Shown here: positions 1-7,032 of the stretch, one piece after another
Position numbering within the stretch: position 1 is the first letter of the stretch
Layout of the letters: the number at the start of each line of letters is the position of its first letter
Assembly (NCBI GenBank): GCA_046734675.1
Contig: JBKPRU010000271.1
Location: 1-7,476, forward strand
Reading direction: 5' to 3'
DNA: 7,476 nt
From: QHWT01 sp046734675
Lineage (GTDB): Bacteria; Acidobacteriota; Vicinamibacteria; Vicinamibacterales; 2-12-FULL-66-21
Position numbers and translations under genes: made by a program
Notes under the pieces: generated by a model
Databases searched by the model: none
What the model was told of the DNA's origin: nothing
What the model saw: the letters and a program-made list of their open reading frames with translations, nothing else

Positions 1-2354
1 GCCGGCACATACGACGCGATCAAGGCCACGAGCAGCAGAATAGCCGCGGTGCCGCCGAGGGTCCACGGGTCAGCGCCGCCCACGCCGAATAGTAGGTTTC
101 GGAGCGTCCATCCCACGACCATCGCGCCGAGGATGCCGAACCCGAGGCCCGCAGCCGCCAGTTTCAGCGTGTCGCCGACGACCAGCGAGAAGATCTGGCG
201 CTCCGCGGCGCCGAGCGCGAGCCGCACGCCGATCTCCTGCGAGCGCTGCGCGACCGCGTACGACATGACGCCGTAGATCCCGACCGCCGCGAGCACGAGC
301 GCGAGCGCAGCGAACAGGGCGACCAGCGTCGCGTAGAAGCGCGACGCGCCGTTCGCGTCCGCGATCGTCCGATCCATCGTGGCGATCCCGGCGACCGCGA
401 TCGTCGGATCGATCTCTTTCACGGCGCGCTTCAGCGGCTCCGCGAGCAGCGCCGGATCCGCGGCCGTCTTCAGCACGACGTTGATGCCGACCTCCGGCAT
501 CAGCCAGTACGGGATGTACACCTCGTCGACCGTCGCGCCGCGCGCGCCGCGGACCTGCACGTCGGCGACGATGCCGCTGATCGTGAACCACGGTCCGTCG
601 GCCGAGAAGCGGATGCGCCGGCCGATCGGATCGTCGCCGCGCCAGTGCTTCTTCGCCATCGTCTCGTTGATGACGACGAGCGGCGTCATCTCGCGCGCCG
701 CGAACAACCGTCCGCGCCTGAGCGGAATCTCCATCGCGCTGAAATAGTTCGCGCTGACGATGCGATACCAGACCGTCAGCTGCTCGGCGTCGGTGCGCGG
801 CGCCGGGCGTCCCTCGATGTCGAAGTTCATGTCGCTGTCGCCGCTGAGCGGGATGACCGACGAGAGCGACGCGTGCGTGACGCCAGGGAGGGCGGCGGTG
901 CGCTCGAGCACCGCGTCGTAGAACGTGCGGCGCTGCGCCTCGGTCTTGTAGGTGACCGGCGGCGGCAGGACGAAGCCGGCGAGCACGCGATCGGGATTGA
1001 ACCCGAGGTCCGCGTGCTGCAGCGCGAGGAACGTGCGGATGAGAAGTCCGCCGCCGACGAGCAGCATCAACGCGAGCGCGAGCTCCGCGACGACGAGCAC
1101 CCGCCGCGCCCGTCCGCCGCCGTCGCCCGCCTGGCCGCGTCCGCCCTGCTTCAAGGCGGTCGTCACGTGATCGCGGGCCGCCTGCCACGCCGGGACGACG
1201 CCGAAGAGCAGTCCCGTCAGGATCGAGAGCCCCGCCGCAAACGCGAGCACGACGGGATCGATCCCGACCTCCTCGATGCGCGGCGTGCCGTCCGGCGCCA
1301 TTGCCTTGAGCGCGGACACGCCCCACACGCCCGCGAGCACGCCAAGCGCGCCGCCGGCGAGCGCGAGGATCACGCTCTCGGTCAGGAGTTGCCGCACGAT
1401 GCGCAGGCGATCGGCGCCAAGCGCGCGCCGCACCGCGATCTCACGCAGGCGTCCCGAGGCGCGGGCGAGCAGCAGGTTCGCGATGTTCACGCAGGCGATG
1501 AGCAGCACGAAGCCGACCGCCCCGAGCAGCACGAGCAGCGCGAGCCGCATGTTCCCGACCTGCTGCTCCTGGAGCGGCACCGGGTTGATGCCCTTGCCGA
1601 CATCGCTGTCCGGGTACGTGTGTTCGTTCTGTTTCGCGAAGGTCGCGAGCGCAGCCCTGGCCTGAGCGAGCGTGAGCCCGTGCTTCAGCCGGCCGATGGT
1701 GTGAAAGACGGCCGCGTTCCGCGTGGGGTTGACAGGATTGAGCCGCATCGGCCGCCACATCGCCGCGTTCGTGACGTAGGCCGAGCGGAACGCGGCCGGC
1801 ATCACGCCGATGATCTCGTGGTTCTCGCCGTTGATGGGCACGACCGTGCCGATGACCGATCGATCGCCGCCGAATCGCTGCATCCACACGCCGTGGCTCA
1901 GCACGACGACGCGCGGCGCATTGGGGATGTCGTCGCTCTGGCGGAAGACGCGGCCGATCTCGGGGCGGACGCCGAGCACGTCGAAGTACTCGAACGTCGT
2001 GTGCTCCCCGAGGAGCGCTTCCGGCAGCTCACCACCGCCCAGGCTCGCGTTCCAGCCGCGCACCGACGTCACGCTGTCGAACACGTCGTTCAGCGATCGC
2101 CACTCGAAGTGCTGCGCCGGCCCGGTCCACTCGGTGGCCGGCCCGCCGCGCGCGCGCAAGTCCTGCCACACCATCACCAGCCGCTCCGGTTCGGCGTAGG
2201 GGAGCGGCCGAAGCAGCAGCGCGTTGATGACGCTGAAGATCGCGGTGTTGGCGCCGATGCCGAGCGCGAGCGTGACGATCGCGACGAGCGTCAACCCGCG
2301 CGTCTTCGCCATCACCCGCCCTGCATACCGCACGTCCTGCCACAGTCCTCGCAT
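1..2354 (-). CDS. ADOP-type ABC transporter permease (FtsX/MacB-like), C-terminus cut by window edge
   Basis: Reading the minus strand from the ATG at 2354 gives an uninterrupted frame of 784 codons that leaves the window at base 1; the trailing GC fixes residue 785 as Ala. It starts MRGLWQDVRYAGRVMAK, followed by a first membrane segment (about residues 21-48, with the family motif LALGIGANTAIFSVINALLL) and a periplasmic MacB-like domain (about 50-265). The first FtsX core is at about 270-390 (LGAVGFVLLIACVNIANLLL, then REIAVRRALGA). A membrane segment at about 418-440 leads into a second periplasmic domain (445-665). The second FtsX core (about 672 to the end) contains AAVGIYGVMSYAVAQRSQEIGVRLALGA. 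Two permease units in one chain with no ATPase nearby is the hallmark of the acidobacterial duplicated orphan permeases. By comparison with its upstream paralogue, about 15-20 residues are missing. The substrate is unknown; export or envelope remodelling is an inference from MacB, LolC and FtsX. The family call is secure. Confidence 0.95.
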   Translation of the reverse strand, partial: MRGLWQDVRYAGRVMAKTRGLTLVAIVTLALGIGANTAIFSVINALLLRPLPYAEPERLVMVWQDLRARGGPATEWTGPAQHFEWRSLNDVFDSVTSVRGWNASLGGGELPEALLGEHTTFEYFDVLGVRPEIGRVFRQSDDIPNAPRVVVLSHGVWMQRFGGDRSVIGTVVPINGENHEIIGVMPAAFRSAYVTNAAMWRPMRLNPVNPTRNAAVFHTIGRLKHGLTLAQARAALATFAKQNEHTYPDSDVGKGINPVPLQEQQVGNMRLALLVLLGAVGFVLLIACVNIANLLLARASGRLREIAVRRALGADRLRIVRQLLTESVILALAGGALGVLAGVWGVSALKAMAPDGTPRIEEVGIDPVVLAFAAGLSILTGLLFGVVPAWQAARDHVTTALKQGGRGQAGDGGGRARRVLVVAELALALMLLVGGGLLIRTFLALQHADLGFNPDRVLAGFVLPPPVTYKTEAQRRTFYDAVLERTAALPGVTHASLSSVIPLSGDSDMNFDIEGRPAPRTDAEQLTVWYRIVSANYFSAMEIPLRRGRLFAAREMTPLVVINETMAKKHWRGDDPIGRRIRFSADGPWFTISGIVADVQVRGARGATVDEVYIPYWLMPEVGINVVLKTAADPALLAEPLKRAVKEIDPTIAVAGIATMDRTIADANGASRFYATLVALFAALALVLAAVGIYGVMSYAVAQRSQEIGVRLALGAAERQIFSLVVGDTLKLAAAGLGFGILGAMVVGWTLRNLLFGVGGADPWTLGGTAAILLLVALIASYVP

Positions 2355-2359
2355 AGAAC

Positions 2360-4804
2360 CTACTCCGCGCGCAGCGCGATCACCGGATCCACCCTGGCCG
2401 CGCGCCGCGCCGGCAGCAACGTCGCCGCTATCCCCACACCAAGCAGCAGCGCGACGATCGCCCCATACGTTGCCGGGTCCCCTGGCGTGACGCCGTAGAG
2501 CAGCTTCGCAATGAGTCGTGCCGCTGGGAGCGTCGCGATGACCCCAAGCGCAAGGCCGGCCGCGGTCAGCTTCATCGCGTCGGTGAGCACGAGTCGATAA
2601 ATCTCCCCGCGAGTGGCGCCCAGCGCAACCCGGACGCCGAGCTCCTGCCGCCGCTGCGAGACCGAATAATTGATGACACCATACACGCCGATCCCGGCGA
2701 GCAGCAATGCAACGATGCCGAAGAGCGACATGACGCCGGCGCTCATGCGGAACGGCGCCATGCGATCGTCGATGAAGCCGGCAATCGGCCGTTCGGCGAA
2801 CGTCGGGATGTCGCGATCGAACTGCTGGATCGCGGCGCGCAGCGACGCCACGAGCGCAGACGGCGCCGCGTCCGTGCTCGCGACCAGCGCCAGGCTCCGA
2901 TCCGCGCGTTGCGCGTACGGAAAGAAGAGGTCCGGATCCTCGGGATTGAGTGAGGGATCGACGGTCAACGATCGGTAGCGCAGGTCGCCGGTCACACCGA
3001 CGACCGTAATCCACGTGGACTGGGCGCCGCGGCCGATGCTCACGCGGCGGCCGATGGGATCGGCGTTCGGCCACGCCTTCGCCGCAAACCGGCGCGTGAC
3101 GATGGCGACCGGTTGCGTGCCGCGCGCGTCATGCGACGTGAAGTCGCGCCCCTTCAGCAGCGGCACGCCGAGGGCGGCGAAGAACCCGGGTGTCACGGCG
3201 TGCCGATAGACGCGAATGCCGCGTTCGATTTCGGCCGGCGACATGCCATCGAGCGTGACGATCGTCGCGCTCGAGCTGCCGTTGAACGGCGCGTCGCTGC
3301 CGAATGCGGCGGCGCGGACGCCCGGCACCGCCGCCACGCGCGCGAGCAGACTTTCGGCGGCCTGTGGGAGCGCCTCCGGCGTGTACTTCTGCGGCAGCGA
3401 CAGCCTGAGCGTCACCGCCTGCTCGGGGCGGAAACCGACGTCGATCTTCTGCAGGTTGACGAACGTGCGCACCATCAGCCCGGCGCCGACGAGCAGCAGC
3501 AGCGACAGCGCGACCTCGGCGACGACGAGCGCTGATCGCGTTCGTGATCGCGTCCCGCCGGCGGAGCCGCGCGCGCCCTGTTTCAGCGCGTCGCCGAGAT
3601 CCGCGCGCGACCCCTGGATCGCTGGCAGCACCCCGAGCAGCAGACCAGCGGCGCCGGTCGTGGCGATCAGGAACAGCAGCACGCGCAGATCGATCCGCGG
3701 ATGGACGAAGCTGGGCAGTCCCGCGGGCGTCAGCGCGACGAGCGCGTCGATCGACCACATCGCGAGCAGGATCCCAGCGGCCGCGCCGATTGTGCTCAGC
3801 AGCAACCCCTCGGCGATGAACTGGCGCATGAGACGCGCGCGTCCGGCGCCGAGCGCCGCGCGGATGGCGGTCTCGCGCTGACGCGTGGTCGCGCGCGCGA
3901 GCAGCAGGTTCGCGAGGTTCACGCACGCGATGAGCAGCACGAACCCGACGGCGCCCAGCATCGTCAGCAGCAGTGGCTGCAGGCGGCCGACCGTCTCCGC
4001 CTTCAGGCTGAAGATTGCGGCGCTGTAGCGCGTGTTCGAGTCGGGATAGGTCTGTTCGAGTTGCCGACCGACGGTGGCGACGTCGGCCGCCGCCTGCTCG
4101 TACGAGACGCCGGACTTGATGCGACCGATCGCGTCGAGCCAGCGGGCGCCGCGCTGATCGTGGAAGCGCGGCGACTCGATCACCCCCAGCATCCCCATCG
4201 GCACCCACACATCCGTGTCGTCGTCGAGGCCCTTGAACGACGGGGGCAGCACGCCGATGACGGTAAAGGCGCGGTCGTTGAGGCGGAGCGATTGGCCGAT
4301 CGCTGATGGGTCGCCGCCGAACTGCCGCTGCCAGAACGCGTGAGAAATGACCGCGAGCGGATGGGTGTCGCGCGTCTCGTCCTCCGCCCTGGTGAACGTG
4401 CGCCCGGCGATCGGCGAGACGCCGAGCAGCTCGAAGTACGGCGCCGAGACGAGCTCGCCCTCGACCTGCCGCGCGGGCGCGTCAGGCGACGAGAGCGTCA
4501 GCTTCTCGCTGGACCACGCGGCAACGGCATCGAACGACGTCGTGCGATCGCGATAATCGCGGAAGTCGGGAATCGACAGGGCGCGGCGCTCGACGGTGTC
4601 GCGCTGCACGGTCTCGGACAGGACGACCAGCCGATCCGCGGCCGGAAAGGGCAGCGGATTCAGCAGTGCGGCATTGACGAGACTGAAGATCGCGGCGTTC
4701 GCGCCGATGCCGAGCGCCAGTGTGGCGATCGCGACGGTCGTGAACGCGGGCGTCTTGCGGAGGAGACGAAGCGCGAAGCGGAGGTCGGTCGTGAGAAATG
4801 TCAC
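2360..4804 (-). CDS. ADOP-type ABC transporter permease (FtsX/MacB-like), complete
   Basis: This is a complete inner-membrane permease with the duplicated architecture. From the GTG at 4804 it has 814 residues and begins MTFLTTDLRFALRLLRKTPAF, the usual start of the family. An in-frame ATG at 4882 would give 840 residues, but its extra 26 (Arg/Gly/Ala-rich) do not look like the family. Neither start has a strong ribosome site; GGGA lies 4 nt before the GTG. In 840-residue numbering, membrane segment 1 is at about 48-74 and the first periplasmic domain at 75-300. The first FtsX core is at 303-420 (LGAVGFVLLIACVNLANLLL, RETAIRAALGAGRARLMRQ). A linker and membrane segment lie at 448-473, and the second periplasmic domain at 475-705. 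The second FtsX core is at 712-835 (LAGIGVYGVINYSVSQRRQELGVRVALGA), and the chain ends VDPVIALRAE. No Walker motifs and no ATPase gene are present. It precedes its paralogue by 5 nt and probably heads the operon. Substrate unknown. Confidence 0.95.
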   Translation of the reverse strand: MTFLTTDLRFALRLLRKTPAFTTVAIATLALGIGANAAIFSLVNAALLNPLPFPAADRLVVLSETVQRDTVERRALSIPDFRDYRDRTTSFDAVAAWSSEKLTLSSPDAPARQVEGELVSAPYFELLGVSPIAGRTFTRAEDETRDTHPLAVISHAFWQRQFGGDPSAIGQSLRLNDRAFTVIGVLPPSFKGLDDDTDVWVPMGMLGVIESPRFHDQRGARWLDAIGRIKSGVSYEQAAADVATVGRQLEQTYPDSNTRYSAAIFSLKAETVGRLQPLLLTMLGAVGFVLLIACVNLANLLLARATTRQRETAIRAALGAGRARLMRQFIAEGLLLSTIGAAAGILLAMWSIDALVALTPAGLPSFVHPRIDLRVLLFLIATTGAAGLLLGVLPAIQGSRADLGDALKQGARGSAGGTRSRTRSALVVAEVALSLLLLVGAGLMVRTFVNLQKIDVGFRPEQAVTLRLSLPQKYTPEALPQAAESLLARVAAVPGVRAAAFGSDAPFNGSSSATIVTLDGMSPAEIERGIRVYRHAVTPGFFAALGVPLLKGRDFTSHDARGTQPVAIVTRRFAAKAWPNADPIGRRVSIGRGAQSTWITVVGVTGDLRYRSLTVDPSLNPEDPDLFFPYAQRADRSLALVASTDAAPSALVASLRAAIQQFDRDIPTFAERPIAGFIDDRMAPFRMSAGVMSLFGIVALLLAGIGVYGVINYSVSQRRQELGVRVALGATRGEIYRLVLTDAMKLTAAGLALGVIATLPAARLIAKLLYGVTPGDPATYGAIVALLLGVGIAATLLPARRAARVDPVIALRAE
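2363..2366 (-). promoter_or_regulatory. Shine-Dalgarno (GGAG) of the downstream permease, inside the end of the upstream permease
   Basis: On the minus strand GGAG lies 8 nt before the ATG at 2354. It overlaps the last Glu codon of the upstream permease, whose TAG stop (2362-2360) lies between GGAG and the start codon. Only 5 nt separate stop and start, so terminating ribosomes could re-initiate directly. This fixes the start of the downstream gene and implies translational coupling of the two paralogues. Confidence 0.75.
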
Positions 4805-4928
4805 AGCGTCCCGGGCAGGAGCGATCCGCGTGCCGCCCGCGCCGGCACCGGTAACTCGCACGCGCAGAGGGCTTTGACGCATAATGGGCGGAACGGGCGG
4901 CCGCGCCGATCTGTTCGGGGGCGAACAC

Positions 4929-4968
4929 GAACGATCCCACGCCTGAACAGCGCGAAGCCGGATCGTTC
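4929..4968. repeat. Perfect 9-bp inverted repeat in the divergent intergenic region
   Basis: GAACGATCC at 4929-4937 and its exact reverse complement GGATCGTTC at 4960-4968 are separated by 22 nt. The centre-to-centre distance is 31 bp, about three helical turns. The repeat lies between the start of the permease operon (minus strand) and the start of the 179-residue protein (plus strand), ending 19 nt before the ATG at 4988. A paired operator for a dimeric regulator or a weak hairpin in the leader would both fit. The rest of 4805-4987 shows no convincing promoter hexamer pair. The geometry is read directly; the function is inference. Confidence 0.4.
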
Positions 4969-4987
4969 CTTGCGTCGTCTAACGGAT

Positions 4988-5527
4988 ATGCCGGCGGCTC
5001 TTCTGCTCGCGATCGTGCTCAGCGCGGCTCAGCAAACCGCCGCGGCGCCGACACAGTCTGGAGCCTCTTCACCCGCGCCAACGCCCGCGCCGTCCACATC
5101 GTCCTCGGCGGAGCTGCCGGTGTCCCTGGACCGCATCCAGCGCGCGCTGTCGAAGCCCGCGCCGATTCAGTTGAAAGAGCAGACGCCGGTGTTCCGGCTC
5201 GAGGTGTTTGGCCGCAAGCCGACGCTCGAAGACATCCTCGGCGAGAAATTCTGGATCGGGCCGACGCCATACGGCGGGATGACGCACCAGGAATTCCTGG
5301 ACATGGTGACGCCGCCCGAGGCACGTCCATACGGCGGATTCACCGGGGGTCACCTGCTGGCCGAAGTCGGCCTCACGCTCGCCGAGCAGTGGGCGCTCAA
5401 GCAGGCCATCCGCAAGTTCCGCGACGCGCGGGAAGAGCACGAGCGCGAAGCGGCGCGGAAGGAAGTGATGGAAGCGCTTGCCGCGCTCGAGAAGGCGCGG
5501 CGTGAAGCCGGCCTTCCCGAAAAGTAA
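4988..5527 (+). CDS. Exported protein of unknown function with two PYGG motifs and a charged C-terminal helix
   Basis: I do not recognise this 179-residue protein. Residues 1-20 (MPAALLLAIVLSAAQQTAAA) form a hydrophobic signal sequence ending in an Ala-X-Ala cleavage site. A TTG at 4970, in frame six codons upstream, would add MRRLTD and supply the usual positive N-region, so it is a serious alternative start; neither start has a strong Shine-Dalgarno. Residues 21-43 are a Pro/Ser/Thr/Ala linker. Residues 44-130 form a compact part with the motif PYGG twice (94-97 and 114-117), in the contexts GPTPYGGMTHQEFL and EARPYGGFTGGHLL. Residues 131-178 are a long Glu/Lys/Arg/Ala-rich helix, probably coiled coil. 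The gene is divergent from the permease operon and convergent with the aminopeptidase gene, so it is probably monocistronic. A periplasmic location is likely. No catalytic motif is visible. Confidence 0.8.
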   Translation: MPAALLLAIVLSAAQQTAAAPTQSGASSPAPTPAPSTSSSAELPVSLDRIQRALSKPAPIQLKEQTPVFRLEVFGRKPTLEDILGEKFWIGPTPYGGMTHQEFLDMVTPPEARPYGGFTGGHLLAEVGLTLAEQWALKQAIRKFRDAREEHEREAARKEVMEALAALEKARREAGLPEK

Positions 5528-5529
5528 GC

Positions 5530-7005
5530 TTACCGCGATCCTTTCGCCGCCATGAACCGTTCGACATCCTCGAGTGTGCGCGGGACACTCGAGGACAGGT
5601 TGTCGACGCCCTTTTCGGTCAGCAGGAACGAGTCCTCGATTCGCACGCCGATGTTCTTGTAGCGCTCGACGATCGGTCGCACTTTCTCGATGAACGCCGC
5701 GTTCTCCGGCGTCTTCGGCAGATCCGCGAGCGCCTGTTCGCGGATGTAGATGCCCGGCTCGATCGTGAACGTCATCCCGGGCGCGAGCGGGGCGGTGCGC
5801 GACCCGACGTCGTGCACGTCGTAGCCAATCCAGTGCGACACGCCGTGCGTCGCCCAGATCTTGAACTGCGTGCCGGCCGGTTCGGTGACCAGTCCAAGCT
5901 TCACGAGTCCGGCGCGCAGGACCTCGTCGCACGCGTTCTGGATGTCCTGAGAGTGAGCGCCCGCCTTCGCGGCCTTGATGCCGGCTTCCTGGGCGGCAAA
6001 CACGATCTGATAAATGTCGCGTTGAAGCGCCGTGAAGTGTCCGTTCACCGGATACGTGCGCGTGATGTCGCCAGTCAAGCCCTGGTAGTTGCCGGCCGCA
6101 TCGACGAGCAGCAGATCGCCGTCGTGCATCTGGCGGCTGGATTTCTGGTAATGCAGGATCGTCGCGTTCGGACCGCTGCCGACGATGGACGGATAGCCCC
6201 AGCTCATCGCGCCGTTCCTGAGATACACCTCTTCGATCGCGGCTTCGACCTCGTATTCCCATTTCTCGGGCGCGGCCGCCCGCATCCCCGCTTTGTGCGC
6301 GTCACTCGAGATGAGGACGCTCTTGCGCAGGATCTGCTGTTCGTACGGCGTCTTGATCTGCCGCAGCTCGCCGAGGACGGGCGTCGCGTCCTTCACCTCG
6401 AACCCGAAGAATCGATCGCGCATGCGCGCGGCGAACTGACGGTTCGGCCCCGATGGGTCGCTCAACGTGCGCTGCGGCTCGAGCAGCAGCGCGAGCTTCG
6501 CCCGTCCCTGGTTGAGCGCGTCGAAGAATGCCTGGCCCTCCTCGCGTTGCCCGAGCGGCGGCGGCGCCTGGCCGGCCAGCACGCTCGCGACGAACGGTTC
6601 GAACTGGTTCGCGGTCAGCACGGTCTCGATGCCGCTTGCGGCCGCCGCTTCCGACGGCGTGAGGCTGTGCCCGTTCCAGTGCTCGCGTCGCGCGTCCGCT
6701 TCACGCACGAAGAGGACCTCTCGTTTGGTGCGATTCCCGGGCATCAGCACGAGGATGGTGTCTTCCTGGTCGATGCCGGTGAGGTACAGCAGGTTGCTCT
6801 CCTGCCGATACTCGTAGTCGACATCGGTGGAGTAGACGCGGCTGGGCGCGCTCCAGAAGATCGCGACGCTGTCGGGGCCGAGTTTCTCGATGGCGCGTGC
6901 GCGGCGCGCTTTCAAGTCGTCCTGCAGCGGACCGGCGACGACGAATTGCGCGATGGCGAGCAGACCCGCGACGGCCAACGGAACAGTGCGGTGCAACTTG
7001 TACAT
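5530..7005 (-). CDS. pepP: Exported Xaa-Pro aminopeptidase (aminopeptidase P, peptidase family M24)
   Basis: This 491-residue metallopeptidase should release the N-terminal residue from peptides with proline in second position. Residues 1-24 (MYKLHRTVPLAVAGLLAIAQ, then FVVA) are a signal peptide with predicted cleavage after VVA-24, so export is likely, unlike cytosolic E. coli PepP. The aminopeptidase P N-terminal domain spans about 28-195 and the creatinase-fold catalytic domain about 222-470. All five dinuclear-metal ligands are visible: D302 (LLLVDAAGNY), D313 (GDITRTYPVNG), H391 (THGVSHWIG), E416 (FTIEPGIY) and E457 (VRIEDS). The accessory histidines H285 (ILHY), H387 and H398 (DVHDVG) are also present. 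Length is slightly above the roughly 440 residues of E. coli PepP, explained by the signal peptide and an insert near 145-160. No clear Shine-Dalgarno precedes the ATG. It is convergent with the 179-residue gene, with 2 nt between the stops. Confidence 0.95.
   Translation of the reverse strand: MYKLHRTVPLAVAGLLAIAQFVVAGPLQDDLKARRARAIEKLGPDSVAIFWSAPSRVYSTDVDYEYRQESNLLYLTGIDQEDTILVLMPGNRTKREVLFVREADARREHWNGHSLTPSEAAAASGIETVLTANQFEPFVASVLAGQAPPPLGQREEGQAFFDALNQGRAKLALLLEPQRTLSDPSGPNRQFAARMRDRFFGFEVKDATPVLGELRQIKTPYEQQILRKSVLISSDAHKAGMRAAAPEKWEYEVEAAIEEVYLRNGAMSWGYPSIVGSGPNATILHYQKSSRQMHDGDLLLVDAAGNYQGLTGDITRTYPVNGHFTALQRDIYQIVFAAQEAGIKAAKAGAHSQDIQNACDEVLRAGLVKLGLVTEPAGTQFKIWATHGVSHWIGYDVHDVGSRTAPLAPGMTFTIEPGIYIREQALADLPKTPENAAFIEKVRPIVERYKNIGVRIEDSFLLTEKGVDNLSSSVPRTLEDVERFMAAKGSR
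5567..5595. terminator. Perfect 11-bp hairpin inside the 3' end of the aminopeptidase gene; possible terminator
   Basis: TCCTCGAGTGT at 5567-5577 and ACACTCGAGGA at 5585-5595 are exact reverse complements with a 7-nt loop. The structure starts 40 nt after the stop of the plus-strand gene and lies within the last 22 codons of the convergent aminopeptidase gene. The two stop codons are only 2 nt apart, so there is no free space for a terminator between them. A stem of this quality at this place could stop plus-strand transcripts or protect their 3' ends. No T-run follows on either strand, so it is not a classical intrinsic terminator. The structure is certain as sequence; the role is inference. 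Confidence 0.4.
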
Positions 7006-7014
7006 GAGGCCGCG

Positions 7015-7020
7015 ATTTTA
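7015..7020 (-). promoter_or_regulatory. Candidate -10 box for the aminopeptidase gene
   Basis: On the minus strand TAAAAT (one mismatch to TATAAT) stands out as the only AT-rich patch near the gene. It ends 9 nt before the ATG at 7005, so transcription would begin within a few bases of the start codon. This suggests a leaderless or nearly leaderless mRNA, in keeping with the missing Shine-Dalgarno. No convincing -35 box is seen at the normal distance, so the call is weak. Confidence 0.3.
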
Positions 7021-7032
7021 TCACTGCGTCTC

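Noticed and set aside
70..1326. 418-codon minus-strand open frame
   Set aside because: It is a shifted-frame shadow of the permease running through 1-2354, with an Arg/Gly/Ala-rich low-complexity product.
645..2498. 617-codon open frame on the plus strand
   Set aside because: It lies antisense to the permease gene, is extremely rich in Arg, His and Glu with no domain sense, and arises from high GC. The minus-strand frame gives a clear conserved permease.
3129..4208. 359-codon minus-strand open frame
   Set aside because: It is a shifted-frame shadow inside the complete permease and has no recognisable domain.
4874..4885. TTGACG followed directly by CATAAT on the plus strand, resembling promoter hexamers
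   Set aside because: The two boxes have no spacer between them, and neither has a partner at the normal 16-18 bp distance.
4340..4969. Upstream extension of the 179-residue protein frame
   Set aside because: The open frame continues upstream only because of GC content. It is antisense to the permease, and the signal peptide begins near 4970-4988.
5069..6262. 397-codon minus-strand open frame spanning the convergent junction
   Set aside because: It is out of frame with the aminopeptidase and antisense to the 179-residue gene; it shows no domain features.
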